A stretch of DNA of 64,000 nucleotides from Adenophora triphylla var. japonica (GCA_022495995.1 JAFEMH010005394.1:62001-126000); one strand, 5' to 3'; shown: positions 42,519 through 54,311, counted from the stretch's first letter. The notes: a model not told the origin generated them from the sequence alone. A program made the numbers and translations.

Positions 42519-43047
42519 TATGAAAATATATACCATGAGTTTCAGGATTCTTAGGAGTCCCTCGGGGTACAGCCTAAAGAAGCAGCATTATTGGATTTGC
42601 AATCTCAGCGTGAAGAATTCGAATATTGACAGGAGCAGCTGGAGCAGTCAATTAATTGGTGATGTTAGTTCAAAATTAGTCTGATGAAGCTGAAACCTGG
42701 GTATAAAAATAAAAATAAAAATTGAGGTTAGGTGGGTGTGGGGGTGGAGGTCACGTGAAAGGCGATATACTTGACCCGTCTACGGACAGACGGTATCTAC
42801 GGATCTGTGAGTACTTGTCGGCGACACGTTCCTCTTTAGTTGTACTTGTCGGGAACGTACAATTTGTATAGAATAGTTGCAGTAGGTGGGTCCCATTAGA
42901 CACGCCGGCTACATCATGTTCATCCATGGTATTGGTCCCACAACTCAATTGGTTCACGTCACGCCAAACCCCATAACTGGATGGATCAGATCGTATCTAC
43001 TTCACCCTCTTACATTTAATATTCCAAATCCGTTTTTTTTTTTTTTA
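42519..43047. other. Intergenic DNA
   Basis: No gene recognised. Somewhat GC-richer than the surroundings at 42770-43000, with no clear homology. Confidence 0.45.
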
Positions 43048-43049
43048 TA

Positions 43050-43308
43050 CTTTTTTCGTCCCGCAAAACTTTATCCCTTTACTACTGTTGAAAACGGAAA
43101 ATAAGGAATAATATTATTAAAGTAGGTGTTGTGAGTGGGAGGAGAGAGAATGAGTGGAGAGAATAGTAAAATTAAAAAGTGTTGTGAGTATGATAAGTGG
43201 GTCCCATAAATAAAGAAGTATTAAAAAATTTTCTTTTTAGAAAAGTGTGACTTTAAAGTGAGACGCCCAAAATAGTAAAAGGGGTAATGTTTTATGGGAC
43301 AGAGGGAG
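43050..43308. mobile_element. Stowaway MITE
   Basis: CTTTTTTCGTCCCGCAAAAC start (altered tip), GTTTTATGGGACAGAGGGAG end, TA on both sides. Confidence 0.8.
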
Positions 43309-43310
43309 TA

Positions 43311-45863
43311 CGTGTTTAGTGTTAAAGTTTTAAATAAATAATTAAAAATCTTGTTCACAAACAACATTGTTAATAAATGATTATATGTTGTGTGCCATTC
43401 TTTAATTCAATATTCAATTAAATTTTGTCAATTTTGTTTGTGGCTAAAAAATTGGGGGATTATATAACTTGTGCCCATAACATTGCCCTTTTTTATTTAT
43501 TTTTATTCCAATAGAATATTCACAATCTCTTTGTCCCATTTTAATTTACAAATTTGAGATTAAATACATAAATTAAGAAAAAGGTGAAAGATTTGATTTT
43601 TTTTTCCATGTATTGTGAATATAGATATATAGTTGGGTAGTAATGAAAATGTATTGGTTGTTGCAAAATAAATTATTAAGAATAATAATCATACCTCACT
43701 CAAGGTTACAAATGAGAATGAAAATATATTGTCAAAATATTTAATAAGTTAATTGAGACTAGGATGAAGAAAGTAATGTTAAAAATACAAAATGCTAACA
43801 AATACAAGTCTTATAGATTAATTAGATATTTATTAATCCATATAAGACTTGATGGTGTAAAATAATTTGATGTGGCTAGGCGGTGGCTTGATCGCAGATT
43901 TGGACCTAAAGCCTAAAGTGCGTAAGTGTAACAAAAAATTTAGACATGATTTATAATATTTTCATAAAATTATTTGCTGTTACTGCGACATATAGAAGGA
44001 TGTCAATGTCCCTCAAGCCTTGATTTAACAATTAATGTCGAAAATGAACCAAAAATAATGAGAGATTGAGATAAATAGGGGATTTAATTTCGGAATTTTA
44101 TTTGTAATTTCTAGATTGAAATTCAAGATTTCTATGAATCAATCCACAACTTTAGTTTACAACTAAGAAATGCCGTCATTTTAAGATTTTAAGACTACCC
44201 ACAATGATTTCAACTCACTCCCCCATTTCATTTAACCACTTTAACACTTTATCTCATCCACCTCATATTTCAATTATCCATTTCATTTAACCCCCTACAA
44301 TGATCGAATTAAATTAAATTTCAACTCCCTCCAACTCATCATTCTATATCCCATCACTTTTATTTTATTTATATTCTCTATTTTTATGATTAGTAAAATA
44401 ATAATAATAATTATTATTATTTATAATTAAAAAAATATTTCACACTTAATTAAAAATATATTGCATCAATTTATAGAAAAGAAATGATGATTTTTTTTTA
44501 AATAAAGGCTAAAATGAAGAAGGATAATTGAGAAATTAGTGTATTTTTTTTTGGAGTTCAAATCAAATGAAACTTGCATCAATTTATAGGGGAAAAAAAT
44601 GATGAATTTTGACAAAAAAATAAAAAAATAATAATTTACTAGGTGATAATTCAACTCAAATAATTGGGATAAAAAAATTTTGAAAATTCAACGAATCAAT
44701 ACCAAGGTGACACTTGGCACAATCAGAAAAAAAAAAAAAAAAAAAAAAAGGAAATTGGTAGATTTCAACTAGATGAAATATTTCATTTAACCCTTTCAAT
44801 CACCCCATTTCAATTCACCCATTGCATGATTTTAACTAGATGAAAAGAATTTCAACCCCCATTTCATTCCTCCATTGCTCATAAGTCTAATATCACATAT
44901 CACATAAAAAATTAAAACAGTAAAATAGATCTTAGCATTAGTCGACATCACAATTATCTGATTGAACGCAATTCGTGACCATTATGAATTTAATTATTGT
45001 ATTTTATTGATGTCTAGTGATGAGCGTTTTGCAACAATAATTGCGATACGAACAAGGCTATTTTATCACGGAATATGTATGTGGCCCTTTTAAATGTCGC
45101 TCCAAACAAGGGCTTACGTGGTGACAAGCCATCCACACTCATCACGTGGTTATTACCGCGCTTTCCAATTTGGCGCCAAAAAGTGTACACACACCACGGC
45201 ACACACTAGATCATATATTGTCAATTACGTTCCGTATTGATTCATACCAAATTACCAATCGACATGTATTGTTACGGTCAAAAATCGGTACATAATATAA
45301 TGCACCATTATGAACCGAACTATACCAATTCATATCGCCCTTAACGGGTCAATATATCGCACTAAATCAGATCATACCGATTGATATATAACGGTTCGGG
45401 ATAACAAAAAAAAATCTTGAAATATTAAAAGATTCTTTTTTATAAAAAAAAGTTTTTTTTTTTATTAATTTTGACTATAATCATTAATTTTATTTTATTA
45501 AATTTATATGAAAAATATTTTTATTGGATTATGAAAAAAATATGTTAAATAACTGTCAAAAATATGTCAATATATTATAAATAGTTAAAAATAAAATAAA
45601 AAATGTGATAAATCCGTTACAGTACAACGGTATATTTCAGTACCATAACGTAGCTTTTACTTTTAGTGAACAAAACAGTGAGATTATCGGTACGAAATTG
45701 ACAACTAAGCACTAGATAATTATGGAGTCGATTATTGAAATGGGAATATATATTGGGGTGTACTCCGACCCACTTGAATTTTAAAAATAAAGTGAGTATA
45801 AAATTAAGGAAAATATGAAAAAGGTGATATTTTGTTAGAATAGATAATTGAGTAGTTAATGAA
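43311..45863. other. Gene-free AT-rich DNA with possible old MITEs
   Basis: No coding sequence was recognised. 44205-44885 repeats CCATTTCATTTAACC and TTTCAACT..GATGAAAT blocks in both orientations around an A-rich core, so it may be a decayed MITE. 45235-45420 contains CGGT..GAACCG-type motifs like hAT subterminal regions. Neither has clean ends. Confidence 0.45.
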
Positions 45864-45865
45864 TA

Positions 45866-46105
45866 CTCTTTCCGTTTCATTTCATGATAATACACATATT
45901 TTTGTTTGACACAAAAATTAAGGTAAAATGTGAAAAAGGTGATGCATTGTGAGTGTAGATAGTTAGGTAGGAGAGAGAAAATGAAGTAAGTGAATAATTA
46001 TTGTGAGTAGAGACAAGTAGGTCCCATTTCCATTTTGCGATATTGCAGATTATTGTGGGACGATCAAAATGTGTCATTTTGCGTATTATCATGGGACAAA
46101 GGGAA
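45866..46105. mobile_element. Stowaway MITE
   Basis: CTCTTTCCGTTTCATTTCATG start, ATCATGGGACAAAGGGAA end, TA on both sides. Older than its neighbours, judging by end mismatches. Confidence 0.82.
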
Positions 46106-46121
46106 TACTTCCTTCGTTATA

Positions 46122-46420
46122 CTCCCTCCGTCCCATTAATAACTTCACTTTTTGTCATTTTGGGTATCCCATTGAAAGCTTCACCTTTCCTTTTTTGGCA
46201 AAGAATCTTTACTATTCCCTCCACTCATTCTCTCTCCTACATTATTTTAATACTCACAATACCATTATAATTTATTATTTCCTCCACTCATTCTCTCTCC
46301 TATTTTCAAATTTCTCTCTCCTATTTTCAAATTACACTCACAATATTTTTTCTTCCCACCCATTTTCTTAATTTGCGTACCGGAGCCAAAATAGAGAAGT
46401 AAATAATGGGACGGAGGGAG
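46122..46420. mobile_element. Stowaway MITE
   Basis: CTCCCTCCGTCCCATTAATAA start, AAATAATGGGACGGAGGGAG end, TA on both sides. It starts 15 bases after the previous copy ends. Confidence 0.92.
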
Positions 46421-46478
46421 TATTATAACTTTTTTAGTTATTGTTTGAACAAAAATTAAGAAAAAGTTTAGTATAGTA

Positions 46479-46763
46479 CTCCCTCCGTCCCAGAACAATC
46501 TTCACAAACACTGTTTGCACTGGTTTTAAGGAAGTAGTATTATATTGAAAGTGTTGTGAGTGTGAAAATAAAATAGGAGAGAGAATGAGTGGAGAGAATA
46601 GTAAATTATAATGGTGTTGTGAGTATTAAAATAATGTAGGAGAGAGAATGAGTGGAGGAAATAGTAAAGATTCCTTTCCATTTTAGGTAAGTTTTAAATG
46701 TGTGAAGTAAGTTTTGGGACGCCCAAAAGGGAAAGTGTGAAGATTGTTCCGGGACGGAGGAAG
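46479..46763. mobile_element. Stowaway MITE
   Basis: CTCCCTCCGTCCCAGAACAA start, TTGTTCCGGGACGGAGGAAG end, TA on both sides. Confidence 0.92.
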
Positions 46764-47048
46764 TATGTTGTTAGTATGAAATGTGAGAAAAGAGAGAAAA
46801 AGTGAGTTAGAAAATAATAAGTAAATTGTTCTTATGATTATAACATGTGAATATCTTTAATATAAAAATAATAAAACATTTTTCATTTTAAAAAGTATGT
46901 GATCCCATAAGAAAAATATATAATTTATGGTGAAACGGAAATAGTAATTGTTATAATTATGATAGGTGGAAATTACAAATAAAATAAAATAAAATAAAAC
47001 ATTAGAATTCTAAATTTCGAAAGAAACAATTTAAACAGAAATATTATG

Positions 47049-47784
47049 CTCCCTCTGTCCCAGATCAAGGGTTATACTTTTTTTTTTTGTCCGTTTCAGA
47101 CCAAGAGTTACTTTTCATAAATGACAAATTTTTGAATATATTTATACCCTTATCATCTCCATATATTTATAAAAAAATCATTCATTATATTCTTACAAAG
47201 TTAATATATTTACAAAAAAAATCAATCATTAACTTACTATTTCTCTTACTCATTCTCTCTTCTATTAAAAAATCAATTATTAACTGAGTATTTCCTATTC
47301 CAAATTACAAAAAAAAACATTCATTATACTCTTATAAAATTAACATATTTACAAAAAAATAAATTATTAATTATTATTCTCTATCTCATACTCCCTTCGT
47401 TCCGCCCGAAAGGACACAAATTTTCTTTTTGGGCGTCCATTTAAAAGGGCACAACCCCTAAAAGGAAAATTTTTATTATTTTTATACTCTTCCTATCCCA
47501 CTCATTCTCTCTCCTACTTCACTTTTATACTAACAACATTCTCTCTCCTAACTATTCCTTCCACTCATTCTCTCTCCTATTTAATTTTTCATACTCACAA
47601 CATTTAACCTTTTTCTCTTTCTTACATCACTTTCCTTATTCATTTCTTAATTTCCGTGTTAGGAGGCAAAATTGCCCTTTCGGACGGGACGGAGGGAGTA
47701 TTTAACTTTTAATCATTTTAATTTTTTTTTTTTAAAAGCGTAAAATTCCCCGATAACTTTTGAAGTTATCTGAAATGGAGGGAG
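47049..47784. mobile_element. Outer Stowaway-like MITE hosting another
   Basis: CTCCCTCTGTCCCAGATCAAG at the left and TTATCTGAAATGGAGGGAG at the right can pair loosely. Between them lies the intact inner copy 47391-47698. The outer pairing is weak, so this could also be two unrelated fragments. Confidence 0.5.
47391..47698. mobile_element. Stowaway MITE, inner copy
   Basis: CTCCCTTCGTTCCGCCCGAAA start, TTTCGGACGGGACGGAGGGAG-type end, TA on both sides. Close sister of 23158-23465. Confidence 0.92.
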
Positions 47785-47925
47785 TACTTTTTATACTTTT
47801 GAGTTTTGAGTAAGAAGGATGGAACAAGACTTTGGGTGGATACGACCCATGCGTAGTTTGTCAGATGGTGCATCCCAGAATAGAAAGACAGCGTACTGCC
47901 TCTCCTTTAAAAAGATGTACACTTA

Positions 47926-48404
47926 GGTCCGTTTGATTTGTGATAAAGTGAGAAATTGAAACGGTCAATTTTGTTTGATCAATTTTTTAGATATGTTTGG
48001 TTCAAATTTTTTATGTTTTTTCATTCTATTGGAATGACAAACCTATCCCACTCAGGCTTGCCCTACCCCCCCCCCCACCCACCAAAAAAAATAATTTTTA
48101 ACTCATTTTTCATACCCCTGCCTACCCCACCCCACTCCCCTCAAAAAAAAAAATTTTTTTTTTTACTCATTAATTTTTTAAAAGAAGGGTAAATTGGACA
48201 TTTTATATGTTTTCATTCAATTCATATAATTTGTATTTTCAAACGAAACATGATTTGTCAAGAAATTGAATGGCAATTTCATTTCATTCCGTACCAACCA
48301 AATGAAGGGGTTCGACCAGATTTTTTTCCATTCTAATTCCTTCAGGAATTCAATTCCATTGACCATTCCATTTCTTATTTTTTTACATCGAATCAAACGG
48401 CTCC
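47926..48404. mobile_element. Tourist-like (PIF/Harbinger) MITE
   Basis: GGTCCGTTTGATTTG at the left pairs with CGAATCAAACGGCTCC at the right, flanked by TTA on both sides (47923-47925 and 48405-48407). Homologous to 52992-53642, including the C-rich and A-rich middle. Confidence 0.85.
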
Positions 48405-48444
48405 TTAAATTTTCATTTTAACGGCTCCTTAAATTTTCATTTTA
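48397..48444. repeat. 24-bp tandem duplication at the MITE edge
   Basis: AACGGCTCCTTAAATTTTCA plus TTTT is repeated twice head to tail. It spans the right tip of the Tourist-like MITE and its target site. Confidence 0.8.
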
Positions 48445-48528
48445 AAATACCCCCTTCTCATTTGAGCATGAAAATTAAAAAAATACTATTATAATAAAAA
48501 AAATAAAGAATGAGCGGATAAGCTATTA

Positions 48529-48677
48529 CTCCCTCCGTCCCATATGAGCGTAAAAGTAAAGTATGAGAGAGATGAGTGGGTGGAATAGTAAATATTATTT
48601 GCTATTTTGGGCAGTTCACACTCACATGAAATGGACGAAAAAGGAAATAAGTCCTCACTCACATGAGACGGAGGGAG
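48529..48677. mobile_element. Short Stowaway MITE (149 bp)
   Basis: CTCCCTCCGTCCCATATGAG start, CACATGAGACGGAGGGAG end, TA on both sides. About half the usual length, so internally deleted. Confidence 0.88.
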
Positions 48678-48784
48678 TATATTATAAGTATGAAATATAA
48701 ATAGGAGAAATAATGAGTGAAATAATAATAAAGAGAATGTTGTTGTAATTATAATAAATGAATTTCATTAAATATAAAAATAAT

Positions 48785-50127
48785 GGAAAAATATAGAAAT
48801 ATATCTCCGTATTTAGATCAAATATACAAATCTACCCTTATACAAATTAATTGTCATATATGGCTCTATATGTAAGAAAAATGTGTGAATATTAAATTTT
48901 CGTCCAAAAATTAACGAAATGGTTGACTAAACATCTTAGTTGGCGTGTGAAATTTTTTATGTGGAATAAAATTGCTCAAGTGAAATTTATATCGATGGAT
49001 GTTAACATTCGTTAGTAAATTAACAGATATATCAATAAAAAGTTTCATAGTATCATTAATCATAGTTAAAGGGGCAAAATGCAAAAAATCTAAAAAACAA
49101 AAAAATCAGAAACATGTCGTTCTTCTACCTTTTTCTTCACCTCCTCAATGCCGTCTGTTACCCTAGTGCGACTCTCACCTCCTCCAACAACACCATTCCC
49201 TCCCACACCCATATGGATCTACAATCATTCCCACCTAAACCGTTCCACGTCTCACTGTTCCCCGTTGTGCCTTATCATCCCCAAACATGCCTTGCCATTG
49301 GCGGTCACGCCTTGTCGTCGTCGCCGGTCATGCCTTGTCGTTGCCGGCCAAGCTTCTTAATTCCCTGAACACCCCACCCACAATGCTACTCCCCCTCAAG
49401 CTCCCTCTCTCTCTCTCTAACCTTCTCTTTAGCAGTCATTACACATATTTTTGAAACACAAATCTGAAATTTGTTTTTCAAACCATTTTTTCTTTTTACA
49501 TCTAGTCTGACTTCTATCCAAATTGTAAATCTGAATTTAAATGAGATTTAAGTTTTGAGTATGTGTGAATTTCTCTATCTTGATTTTTTTTTGGATTAGG
49601 TTGAATTAAATACCTTGTTTTGATGTGTTTAGTGAAGTGGCGGTGACATTATAGCTGTGTTGTATGAATAGAGGTAGTGTGATTGCAATGATGTTAATTT
49701 TGATTGTGGTTGTGGTGGTGGTGGTAGACAATGGTAAGGGTGGTGATAGTGGTGGTAGCGGGTAGGTACGAATGGGAGTGGGTGGAGGAAGAAGGTGGTG
49801 GGCGGTTGTAAATTGGGGATGAAGAAGAAGAGTTTCTTTATGTTTTTCATTTTATTTTCTAAATTTGTCATAATTTTTATTTTTTTCTTATTAACAAAAC
49901 GAAATCGCTTTGTGGTCAAATTTTGGCGATTTCCTTCCACGTGTACGCATCAAATAGCCAAATAAGACGCCTAGTCAGCCATTCCGTTAATTTTTTGATG
50001 AAAATTTAACGGTATCCAAATATTCACACATTTTTTCTTAATTAAAAGGGCATATATAACAATTAACTTGTATAAGGGTAGATTTGAATCTTTGACCTAA
50101 GTATAGGGGTATATATCTATTTTTTTC
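48785..50127. mobile_element. Non-autonomous MULE, 1.34 kb, possible Pack-MULE
   Basis: Flanking direct repeats TAAAATAAT-type (TAAAAATAAT, 48775-48784 and 50128-50137). Terminal inverted repeats exceed 150 bases: left AAATCTACCCTTATACAA and AAAATGTGTGAATATT are mirrored at 50010-50100. The interior (49100-49900) is GC-richer, with a repeated CATGCCTTGTCGT..GCCGGCCA area and a GTGGTGGTGG tract. That could be captured host sequence, but no gene was recognised. Confidence 0.85.
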
Positions 50128-50139
50128 TAAAAATAATAT

Positions 50140-50508
50140 AAACTTATCATTTTGGAATGTTCTAAATCGAATGGGACTCCTAAATGACAAATTATCCTAA
50201 GTCGGATGGGATAGAGGGAGTAATCGTTTTTCTAAATTTGTTTATATTCGGTAATTGTTTCTAAAAATAAATTTTATGTTTCTTAAAAAATAAAAAATCG
50301 TTATAAACAAATAGTAGTAATACAGTTTTAATTGAATTTGTCTATAACTAAACTTTTCTAAATCTCCGGTTACAAATTAATCAAATGGTTGATTAAAAAT
50401 TTAAAAAGTAAAACTATTTATTCGAGATAGAATGTGTAAATTTGCTAGTGCTTTAAATTTGTTTGTTTTTTTTTTTTTTAAATTCCTACACCTAATATCA
50501 ATACCTAA
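50140..50508. other. AT-rich DNA
   Basis: GGATGGGATAGAGGGAGTA at 50206-50222 looks like a lone Stowaway right end. Nothing else. Confidence 0.5.
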
Positions 50509-50510
50509 TA

Positions 50511-50743
50511 CTCCCTCCGTTCCAAAATGTTTGCTCCATTTGACTTTTTTGTTGAACTTTGACCACAAATTTATGAGAGATTAATCATGTTCATAAAATT
50601 CTAAAAGTTGTTGTTGATAATATTATTAATGGTGAATCAATAAAAATTTTTAGAATTTCATGAACATAATTAAATTATCATATATTTATGGTCAAAGTTC
50701 AACTAAAAAATCAAATGAAATAAATATTTTGAAACGGAAAGAG
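50511..50743. mobile_element. Stowaway-like MITE
   Basis: CTCCCTCCGTTCCAAAATG start, TTTTGAAACGGAAAGAG end, TA on both sides. Sister of 4932-5166. Confidence 0.9.
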
Positions 50744-50878
50744 TATCAATTTTAGCCAACATTGGATATTAAACCCAATATCTTTACAGCGAAAAGACTT
50801 AAATCTAATCGACTTAATATACCACTTGAACACAAGTAATTTGGATTTGACATGGCTTTAAATTTGTTATTGAGACAA

Positions 50879-50910
50879 CTAGTGAGTAACCCGTTGGTCC
50901 CCGACGGGGG
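50879..50910 (-). mobile_element. Helitron 3' terminus
   Basis: On the minus strand a CCCGT/ACGGG hairpin is followed by TTACTCA and CTAG, then T. It lies just downstream of the helicase coding region that reads in the same direction, which supports the call. Confidence 0.75.
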
Positions 50911-50984
50911 ATAAAACACTGAACTAAAAGTTAAATGTAAATACAATTCAAAAAATTAATGAGATAATTTTATGTAATATATTA

Positions 50985-51335
50985 CAACTTGTCAAAAACT
51001 TCTTTGTATACAACATTTGTAGTCGTGTCATCTGACTGTTCATGACTATTACATATAAGCACTTAAGTCCTTCCTTGTAGTTACTCTAGAAAAAGCAACA
51101 TATAATTGTCCATGACTAAATACTGGTCTTGGAAGAAAAAAACCAACATGAGCGAGCGACTGACCCTGACTTTTATCTATCGTCATTGCAAAAGAAACGG
51201 TCAGTGGGAATTGTCTCCGTTGAAACCTAACCCTGTAAATTTTGTTGTATCGAAGGTGACATAATCATCCTCGGTATCAACACCTTCTTACCAACATTCT
51301 TTCCGGACAACATTACCGCCTCGACAACGTGCTTA

Positions 51336-51379
<44 letters not shown>

Positions 51380-51600
51380 TAACAGTATGTTTTATGTCAA
51401 ATAATCAAATAATTAATTGTATAAATGTATAATTATATACTAACAAAATTGATTTGCGTACCTAGATTTGCAACGATTAATCTTGTACCGTTACACAATT
51501 CTGAAGCTTGATCTATATTTCGTAACAAAATGACGATACATCCAATCTTTAGCTTCAGTATGTGATTAGGTATTTCAGAGCACTTACGGTGTTTAGGAAT
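50985..51600 (-). pseudogene. Helitron Pif1-type helicase, C-terminal part
   Basis: Read leftwards: PNHILKLKIGCIVILLRN, LCNGTRLIVANL, then after an intron GKHVVEAVMLSGKN. A one-base frame change follows, then [40 protein letters not shown] and [12 protein letters not shown]. These are the last conserved helicase motifs (motif V and VI region) of the RepHel protein of Helitrons, which replicate by a rolling-circle-like process. The Rep nuclease and the helicase N-terminus are absent. The stop falls about 200 bases before the terminal hairpin, the usual arrangement. Confidence 0.88.
51337..51461 (-). other. Intron of the Helitron helicase with TA microsatellite
   Basis: A minus-strand GTACGC donor and TATATAG acceptor bound 125 bases. 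They join LIVANL to GKHVVEA in frame, as expected from homologues. A (TA) run of about 37 bases (51338-51374) ends exactly at the acceptor and has probably expanded. Confidence 0.65.
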
Positions 51601-51991
51601 TCAAACTATTTCTTTCAATGATACTATTTTCTTTCATCATAATTTTTGAATTTGTACTTAATTTTTTAGTCTAATATAATTTCCTTAAATTATGCACTTT
51701 CCTTTCAATCTGTGGATTTCGATTCATTTTAGATATTTGATTAAAATTTAATTTCAAATGTCAAACAATAATTTTACAATCCTGCCCTTAGCTTTCTCTA
51801 ACTTGCTTTAGCCAATTAAAAAAAAAAACAAATATTTTTTATACGATAAACTCAGGAATACAGAAAAGATTGGCCACTAAGTTCCATTGACGGAGGGAGT
51901 ATTATCTTGATGGAGTGGGCCTATAATTTTAAATTTGAAATTAGAATCATTTACACATTGACTTTCAAATGGATGATTGTGATTGTGGTTA
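51601..51991. other. AT-rich DNA with partial repeat
   Basis: A Stowaway-like right end TTGACGGAGGGAGTA at 51887. 51915-51985 is a partial third copy of the 319-bp repeat that follows. Confidence 0.5.
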
Positions 51992-52619
51992 GTAGGGAAT
52001 TTTTTTATAAAAAGTTATATAAAAAAAGTTAATATTTTTTTAAAGAAATGAAAGTATATAATAGAAAAAAAAGAGGGACGGACAATAGCATTTACTTTTT
52101 TATTTTTTTAAATTTATTTTTGAATAAATAAAACTATTTGATATGATATTTTAAATTTGAAATTAGAATCATTTACATATTGAATTTCAAATGGATGATT
52201 GTGATTGGTGGATGAGGGAAAGATTGGCCAATGATATTGTGCCACTTGGAGTTTTCTAGGAGCTTGAAAAACTTTTGCTATTATATATAGTAGATTTGAG
52301 ATGTTATTTAGTAGGAAATTTTTTTATAAAAAGTTATATAAAAAAAGTTAATATTTTTTAAAGAAATGAAAGTATATAATAGAAAAGAAGAGGGAGGACA
52401 ATAGCATTTACTTTTTTAATTTTTTTTAAATTTATTTTTAAATAAATAAAAGTATTTGATATGATATTTTGGATTTTAAATTAGAATCATTTACATATTG
52501 AATTTCAAATGGATGATTGTGATTGGTGGATGAGGGAAAGATTGACCAATGATATTGTGCCACTTGGAGTTTTCTAGGAGCTTGAAAAAATTTTGCTATT
52601 ATATATAGTAGATTATTCC
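51992..52619. repeat. Tandem duplication, 319-bp unit, two copies
   Basis: Each unit starts GTAGG(G)AATTTTTTTATAAA, runs through AAAGAAATGAAAGTATATAA, GAATTTCAAATGGATGATTG and CCACTTGGAGTTTTCTAGG, and ends TATATATAGTAGATT. The copies differ at a few sites. The first third resembles 20,150-20,330 of hAT 2. Confidence 0.88.
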
Positions 52620-52988
52620 ATCGGTTAAAATTGACAATTTGACTGCACACCTGATTGGAGTTTTAGGTGATCAATTTAACGGGATCTGAAATTTTCTATT
52701 TCTAAATCACAACTCCTTAATTTACAACTAGTTATTTCCGAAGGACCTAGTTTACTTAAAAAAACATTAAGTTTACCGTGAAAAATTGTCATTTTTGAAC
52801 GTACTAAGTCGAGTGAGATATTTAAAATGACAAATTATCATAAATTGGGTGGGACGAAGGGAGTATTCATTTAGTGACAAAGGAAGTTGTCAGTTATCTC
52901 ACATCGAAATTAATTAGCCAGTCAATCAATGACTATATAAATATCGTGGGCTAATTCTCTCATTGGCAATTGGTTTTAACATGGAAAC
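52620..52988. other. Intergenic DNA
   Basis: No gene. TGGGTGGGACGAAGGGAGTATTC at 52845-52867 contains a lone Stowaway right end. Confidence 0.5.
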
Positions 52989-52991
52989 TAA

Positions 52992-53642
52992 GGGGCCGTT
53001 TGGTTCGCGGTAATTGGCCATTCCTTGGCGGAATGGAATGATCAATTTTGTTGATTTTATTCCTTCGCCGTGTTTGGTTCAAAATTTCCATTCATCCGAA
53101 ATGCTCAATTCCTTGGCTTGATGGAATTTGTCATTCCCTCCATATGTGGAAAGAATGGCCAATTTCCTTAGCAATGAAATGAAAAAAAAAATTTATGACC
53201 AAAATACCCCTACCTCCCCCCCAATCCAGCCCCCACCCCACCCCCCCCATCCAACCCCCACCCCCCACCCGCTCCCCCACGAATTTTTTTTTATACCCCC
53301 TGCCCTACCCCCATCCAGCCCCCACCCCTACCCCCACCCCACAATTTTTTTTTATTTGCATACCCCCTGCCCTACCCCCCTCCCCTCCCACTCACCCACC
53401 CCCCCCAATTTTTTTTTTAAAGAAGGGTAAATTGGTCATTTTATATGCTTTCATTCCATTCCTATAATTTGTATTTTCAAATCAAACATGATTTGCCAAG
53501 GAATTAAATGACAATTTCATTCCATTTCATGCCAACCAAACAGAGGGGTTTGACCAGTTTTTTTCCATTCCAATTTCTTCAGAAATTCAATTCCATTGAC
53601 CATTCTATTCCTTCACTTTTTTTCCACCGAACCAAACGGCCC
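52992..53642. mobile_element. Tourist-like (PIF/Harbinger) MITE, 651 bp
   Basis: GGGGCCGTTTGGTTCG and CGAACCAAACGGCCC ends with TAA on both sides (52989-52991, 53643-53645). An inner C-rich tract at 53205-53412 repeats (ACCCCC)n and TTTTTTTTA blocks. Confidence 0.9.
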
Positions 53643-53802
53643 TAATACTTTATCATGGTGTCAGAATTGATCCATTTACACGTTCGAGTCCAAAATAGGC
53701 CCACAATGTTCGAGCCCCATGTTGCCCAATTATATGCCCACGCGTAAACTCAAAATTTCGACTACGCGTGAGGAGGTGTGTTGGAGCAATGAGTCGGTCT
53801 CT

Positions 53803-54229
53803 GGAGAAACGCGTTTCTCCATAAGTATGGAGAAACGTGTTCTGAATATCCAGAACCTTTGAGATGGATATGCAGAAAAAAATTTCTGGATATCAGTCTC
53901 AAAGGGTTCTCGATATCCAGAAGCTTTGGAATGGATATCCAGAAGCCTTTGGGACGGATATCCAGAAAAAAAAAGATTTGAAGCCAAATCCAAGGCCAAG
54001 ACCAGAAATTGCTTATTGAAGGTTTCTGGATATCCAGAAACCTTCAAATGTATATCCAGAAACCATCAAATGAATATCCAGAAACATTTTGAAAGTTTCT
54101 GGATATTCATTTTGAAGGTTTCTGGATATCACTTTCATAAGCTTCTGGATATCCAGAAGCCTTGGCCTGTATTGTCGCGCGACAAGTCGGGCCCCGTTTC
54201 TCCATAAATTATGAAGAAACGCGTTTCTC
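53803..54229. mobile_element. TIR element filled with TTCTGGATATCCAGAA palindromes
   Basis: The ends are the 18-bp palindrome GGAGAAACGCGTTTCTCC at 53803-53820 and its near copy at 54212-54229, each followed inward by a CATAA..TATGGAGAAAC arm. In between, a GATATCCAGAA or TTCTGGATATC half occurs about a dozen times, in two full 16-bp palindromes and several single halves. No coding sequence. The transposon class is unclear because a target duplication could not be defined. Confidence 0.75.
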
Positions 54230-54311
54230 CCCAAATTTTACGTGAAGCAATTATCTTTAATTGGAAATCAACTAACCAAGTATTGACTATATACAGATCT
54301 TGGATTACTAC

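Noticed and set aside
49114..49368. Secreted-looking plus-strand peptide frames
   Set aside because: They lie inside a MULE with no promoter or similarity; the hydrophobic start is by chance.
53128..53467. Two proline-rich open frames
   Set aside because: They come from the C-rich low-complexity middle of a Tourist-like MITE, not from a gene.
53740..54250. A 9-bp target duplication around AGCAAT for the GATATC palindrome element
   Set aside because: Only six bases match (GAGCAATGA versus GAAGCAATT) and they do not abut the palindromic ends evenly.
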